Source of the DNA: Rhizobium croatiense
GTDB lineage: Bacteria > Pseudomonadota > Alphaproteobacteria > Rhizobiales > Rhizobiaceae
Assembly: GCF_019793465.1 (NCBI RefSeq)
Contig: NZ_JAILYJ010000004.1
Span: 62,001 to 126,000 of the forward strand
Direction of reading: 5' to 3'
Length of the DNA: 64,000 nt
Positions 61,623 through 64,000 of the stretch are shown here, piece by piece (the first letter of the stretch is position 1; every line of letters begins with the position of its first letter). The notes under the pieces were generated by a model. It was not told the DNA's origin, made no database searches, and was given only the letters and a program-made list of their open reading frames with translations. The translations under genes were made by a program, and so were the position numbers.

Positions 61623-62318
61623 ATGTCCGATTCCGCCACCGTCATTCCGCTTCCCGCCCCTGTTCTGTTGCCGGTCGACGGCAGCGACGAGCGCTTTCCG
61701 GTGCGCCGCGTCTATTGCGTCGGCCGCAATTATGCCGACCATGCGATCGAGATGGGGCATGATCCCAGCCGCGAGCCGCCCTTCTTCTTCCAGAAGAACG
61801 CCGACAACCTGCTGCCGGCCGGGCAGGCCTTTCCCTATCCGCCACTCTCGAACGACGTGCATTACGAAGTCGAAAGCGTGCTGGCGCTGAAATCGGGCGG
61901 CGCAAACATCGAAGCCGGCCGAGCGCTCGACTGCATCTACGGCTATGCCGTCGGCATCGATTTCACCCGCCGCGATCTTCAGGGTGAGGCAAAGAAGCTC
62001 GGCCGCCCCTGGGAACTGGCCAAGGCCTTCGAACATTCCGCGCCCGTCTCGGCGATCGTGCCGGCCAGCCGCATCGGCCATCCCGGCGAAGGCCGGATCT
62101 GGCTGGAGCAGAACGGCAAGCGCGTCCAAGACGGCAATCTCAACCAGATGATCTGGAAGGTGCCGGAGATCATCGCCGAACTCTCGAAACTCTTCGTGCT
62201 GGCGCCCGGCGATGTCATCATGACCGGCACGCCAGCCGGCGTCGGCGCAGTCGCAAAGGGCGACCGCATCACCTGCGGCATCGACGGCGTCGCAACGCTG
62301 TCGGTCGAGGTCGTCTGA
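61623..62318 (+). CDS. Fumarylacetoacetate hydrolase (FAH)-family protein
   Basis: A 231-residue protein, ATG 61623. The FAH core has VYCVGRNYADHA, the metal ligands in VHYEVESVLALK and GYAVGIDFTRRD, and the late DVIMTGTPAGVGAV block. It is related to acylpyruvate hydrolases and oxaloacetate decarboxylases. It is followed by the gamma-carbonic anhydrase gene, 12 bases away. Confidence 0.92.
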   Translation: MSDSATVIPLPAPVLLPVDGSDERFPVRRVYCVGRNYADHAIEMGHDPSREPPFFFQKNADNLLPAGQAFPYPPLSNDVHYEVESVLALKSGGANIEAGRALDCIYGYAVGIDFTRRDLQGEAKKLGRPWELAKAFEHSAPVSAIVPASRIGHPGEGRIWLEQNGKRVQDGNLNQMIWKVPEIIAELSKLFVLAPGDVIMTGTPAGVGAVAKGDRITCGIDGVATLSVEVV

Positions 62319-62330
62319 GAGGAGCTTTCC

Positions 62331-62861
62331 ATGCCTGTCTACGCGCTTGGCGGACTGAAGCCGAAACTGCCGCCCGCCGGCCTTCACTGGATCGCCCCGG
62401 ACGCCCATGTCATCGGCGATATCGAACTCGGCGAGAATGTCGGCGTCTGGTTCGGCTCGGTGCTGCGCGGCGACAACGAGAAGATCACCATCGGCGCCGG
62501 CACCAACGTCCAGGAAGGCGTGATGGCCCATACCGACATGGGCTTTCCGCTGACGACGGGAGAGAACTGCACTATCGGGCACCACGCTATCCTGCACGGC
62601 TGCTCGCTCGGCGACAACGTGCTCGTCGGTATGGGCGCGACCATCCTCAACGGCGCCAAGATCGGCAATAACTGCCTGGTCGGCGCCAATGCGCTGGTCA
62701 CCGAAGGCAAGGAGTTTCCCGACAACTCGCTGATCGTCGGCGCCCCGGCCCGTGTCGTGCAGGTGCTCGATGAAGCGGCGGTGGAAGCCATTCGTCGCTC
62801 GGCTGAGAATTATGTGAAGAATTGGCAGCGTTTTGCGCGGGATCTGAAGCAGATCGGGTGA
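62331..62861 (+). CDS. Gamma-carbonic anhydrase-family protein (left-handed beta-helix)
   Basis: A 176-residue left-handed beta-helix protein with hexapeptide repeats (VIGDIELGENVGVW, TIGAGTNVQEGVMAHTD, IGHHAILHGCSLGDNVLVG). His residues in MAHTD and GHHAILHG are the zinc ligands of the family. It probably forms a trimer. Gamma-CA activity is not certain because many members are inactive. It is co-transcribed with the FAH gene. Confidence 0.88.
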   Translation: MPVYALGGLKPKLPPAGLHWIAPDAHVIGDIELGENVGVWFGSVLRGDNEKITIGAGTNVQEGVMAHTDMGFPLTTGENCTIGHHAILHGCSLGDNVLVGMGATILNGAKIGNNCLVGANALVTEGKEFPDNSLIVGAPARVVQVLDEAAVEAIRRSAENYVKNWQRFARDLKQIG

Positions 62862-62919
62862 TCGGCGGAAGGGCGGCAGGGCCATATTTTACCCTTCGCT
62901 TACGCGCCGTGCATTCTCG

Positions 62920-63115
62920 GCGTGCCGTGAGGCCCGCCTCATCCGACCCTTCGGGCCACCAACCGGGTCGAGCCGCAGGTCTCGACCCGTCCTTCGGACC
63001 CCCGCTGGGGAGAAGGGGAGCAAGACGCGCTACCGTCGTTCTCGCACAGGTCTCAAGTGAAGCGAGACGCTGCCGCGATTCCGCTTCTCCCCGGCGGGGA
63101 CACAGCGGCGAAATG
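62920..63115. repeat. REP-like region with CTTCTCCCC hairpins
   Basis: GCTGGGGAGAAGG near 63004 and GCTTCTCCCCGGCGGGG near 63082 are relatives of the hairpin at 7175-7200, and a CGGGTCGAG..CTCGACCCG pair lies before them near 62962. I see no gene here. Confidence 0.5.
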
Positions 63116-63152
63116 CACGAAGTAGTGAAGAGCAACATACCACAATCACCAC

Positions 63153-63860
63153 TCACCACACGCCCGGTATCCAGCGCCACCTCACCCGTCCCATATACTC
63201 GACATATCCCTCGAGCCCACGGCGCAACTCCATTTCCTCCCCCAGCGTCCGGCCGAACAGCACAACGACCAGCAGCCCCACCGGCATCAGCGCATAGAGC
63301 GAGCCGAGCGACAGCGCCATGCCGGCGCCGAGCACGATGGCAAAAGCATATCCGGGATGGCGGATGACGGCATAGGGTCCGGTGTCGATCACCTTGTGGT
63401 CGCGGTCGGTCTGGATACGCACCGTCGGCTCGAAATGCCGGTTGACCGATTGCGCCCAGGTCAGGCCGAGATAGCCAACGATCATCACGATATAGCCGGC
63501 GAGCACGACCCAGTCGGGTTGCGGCGCCCAATGGAAACGCCCGTCGTCGAACGCCCCGACCGGAAGAATGGCGGCAAAGAGAATCATCGTCAGCGTCGCC
63601 ACCACCGCATCCCAGCGCTTGGTGCCCCTCTGATATCGGCTGCGCGCCGCAAACAGCTCGGGATTCGTCCGCCAGATCCAGACGATCGCAATTGCTGTCA
63701 GCGCAAGAAAAAGGCCGAGGAAGATCCAGCCGCGCGGCCAATCAAGCGTGCCGGCCGGCCAGAAGAGTGCGGCAAAAATCACCGCGACGGTTATAGCCAG
63801 CGATCCGATCGGTGGCGCGGCCACCAATGACCGGCCGGGTCGATTGTCCTTTTGCGTCAT
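63153..63860 (-). CDS. Membrane methyltransferase of the isoprenylcysteine carboxylmethyltransferase (ICMT/PEMT-like) family
   Basis: Start ATG 63860 has AGGA six bases upstream. The 235-residue protein has five hydrophobic segments and the ICMT-type C-terminal motif GPYAVIRHPGYAFAIV, then GEEMELRRGLEGYVEY. These bind SAM. The substrate is unknown; a lipid or a prenylated small molecule is likely. Confidence 0.85.
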   Translation of the reverse strand: MTQKDNRPGRSLVAAPPIGSLAITVAVIFAALFWPAGTLDWPRGWIFLGLFLALTAIAIVWIWRTNPELFAARSRYQRGTKRWDAVVATLTMILFAAILPVGAFDDGRFHWAPQPDWVVLAGYIVMIVGYLGLTWAQSVNRHFEPTVRIQTDRDHKVIDTGPYAVIRHPGYAFAIVLGAGMALSLGSLYALMPVGLLVVVLFGRTLGEEMELRRGLEGYVEYMGRVRWRWIPGVW

Positions 63861-64000
63861 GACCATTCCTAGCATCATCGGGCAAAGCGCCCCCGACTGC
63901 CGACAGCGGCCGCTAAAATCTGGCAACCCTACGCGGAATTTAGGAGGCGAAGCGCGCGCAACAACCCGATGGCGACGCAGCCGGTGAAAGTCGACGCAGA

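Noticed and set aside
61509-62885. 480-residue minus-strand frame whose end contains the leader peptide
   Set aside because: Everything upstream of 61508 is antisense to the FAH and carbonic anhydrase genes. Only the terminal 21 codons have a promoter and hairpin context.
63969-64000. Possible start of a further gene (ATG at 63969, reading MATQPVKVDA)
   Set aside because: Only ten codons lie inside the window and no clear ribosome site precedes it, so it cannot be supported.

Overview
The window looks like chromosomal DNA of a Rhizobium-type alphaproteobacterium (R. etli / R. leguminosarum group). The base composition is GC-rich, a type II lumazine synthase (ribH2) sits alone behind an FMN riboswitch, GGDEF/EAL and class III cyclase proteins are numerous, solute transport genes abound, and several palindromic intergenic repeat families of rhizobial style recur. 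The species call is inference from sequence style, not from a search. I found no rRNA, tRNA, CRISPR array, transposase or prophage.

Layout. 1-7.1 kb: end of a TIM-barrel sugar isomerase-like gene, then a tight signalling operon: GGDEF-EAL protein, a SiaB/DUF6272-like kinase homologue, a STAS-methyltransferase fusion, a Cache-HAMP-PP2C (SpoIIE-type) phosphatase, a second SiaB-like protein and a STAS protein. 7.5-20 kb: SGNH esterase, a secreted Gly/Asn-rich protein, an MHYT-PAS-GGDEF-EAL protein, small secreted proteins, remnants of a RibD_C/DHFR-like gene and of a thermonuclease, a DMT exporter divergent from a MocR regulator, and a histidine kinase/response regulator pair. 20-25 kb: GNAT, phosphotriesterase-like hydrolase, beta-propeller protein, a winged-helix regulator divergent from a DUF899 gene. 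25.6-33 kb: an Ugp-type ABC importer with glycerophosphodiesterase and inositol-monophosphatase-like genes, divergent from a ROK regulator with paired operators. 33-40 kb: a small DnaB-like ATPase, a frameshifted transglutaminase, luciferase-like oxidoreductase, LysR, ArsR-MFS pair, methyltransferase. 40-45 kb: iron-siderophore ABC importer and an adenylate cyclase. 45-51 kb: small secreted proteins, FMN riboswitch-ribH2, vWA protein, LysR divergent from an SDR-RidA pair. 51-57.4 kb: a PycTM-like membrane effector divergent from an operon of a FecR-TPR-beta-barrel protein and a CHASE2 adenylate cyclase. 57.4-64 kb: repeats, TetR/DUF308 pair, epimerase, a nucleotidyltransferase preceded by a leader peptide and attenuator, FAH hydrolase, gamma-carbonic anhydrase and a membrane methyltransferase.

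The four most notable systems are: (1) the SiaABCD-like partner-switching operon at 412-7079, with doubled kinase and STAS genes and a STAS-methyltransferase fusion; (2) the PycTM-like effector at 51007-51546 opposite a FecR-TPR-barrel/CHASE2-cyclase operon; (3) a complete attenuator (promoter, Thr/Ser-rich leader ORF, competing hairpins, terminator) in front of a nucleotidyltransferase at 60600-61544; (4) an Ugp-type importer coupled to two phosphoesterases, which suggests uptake and breakdown of glycerophosphoinositol-like compounds.
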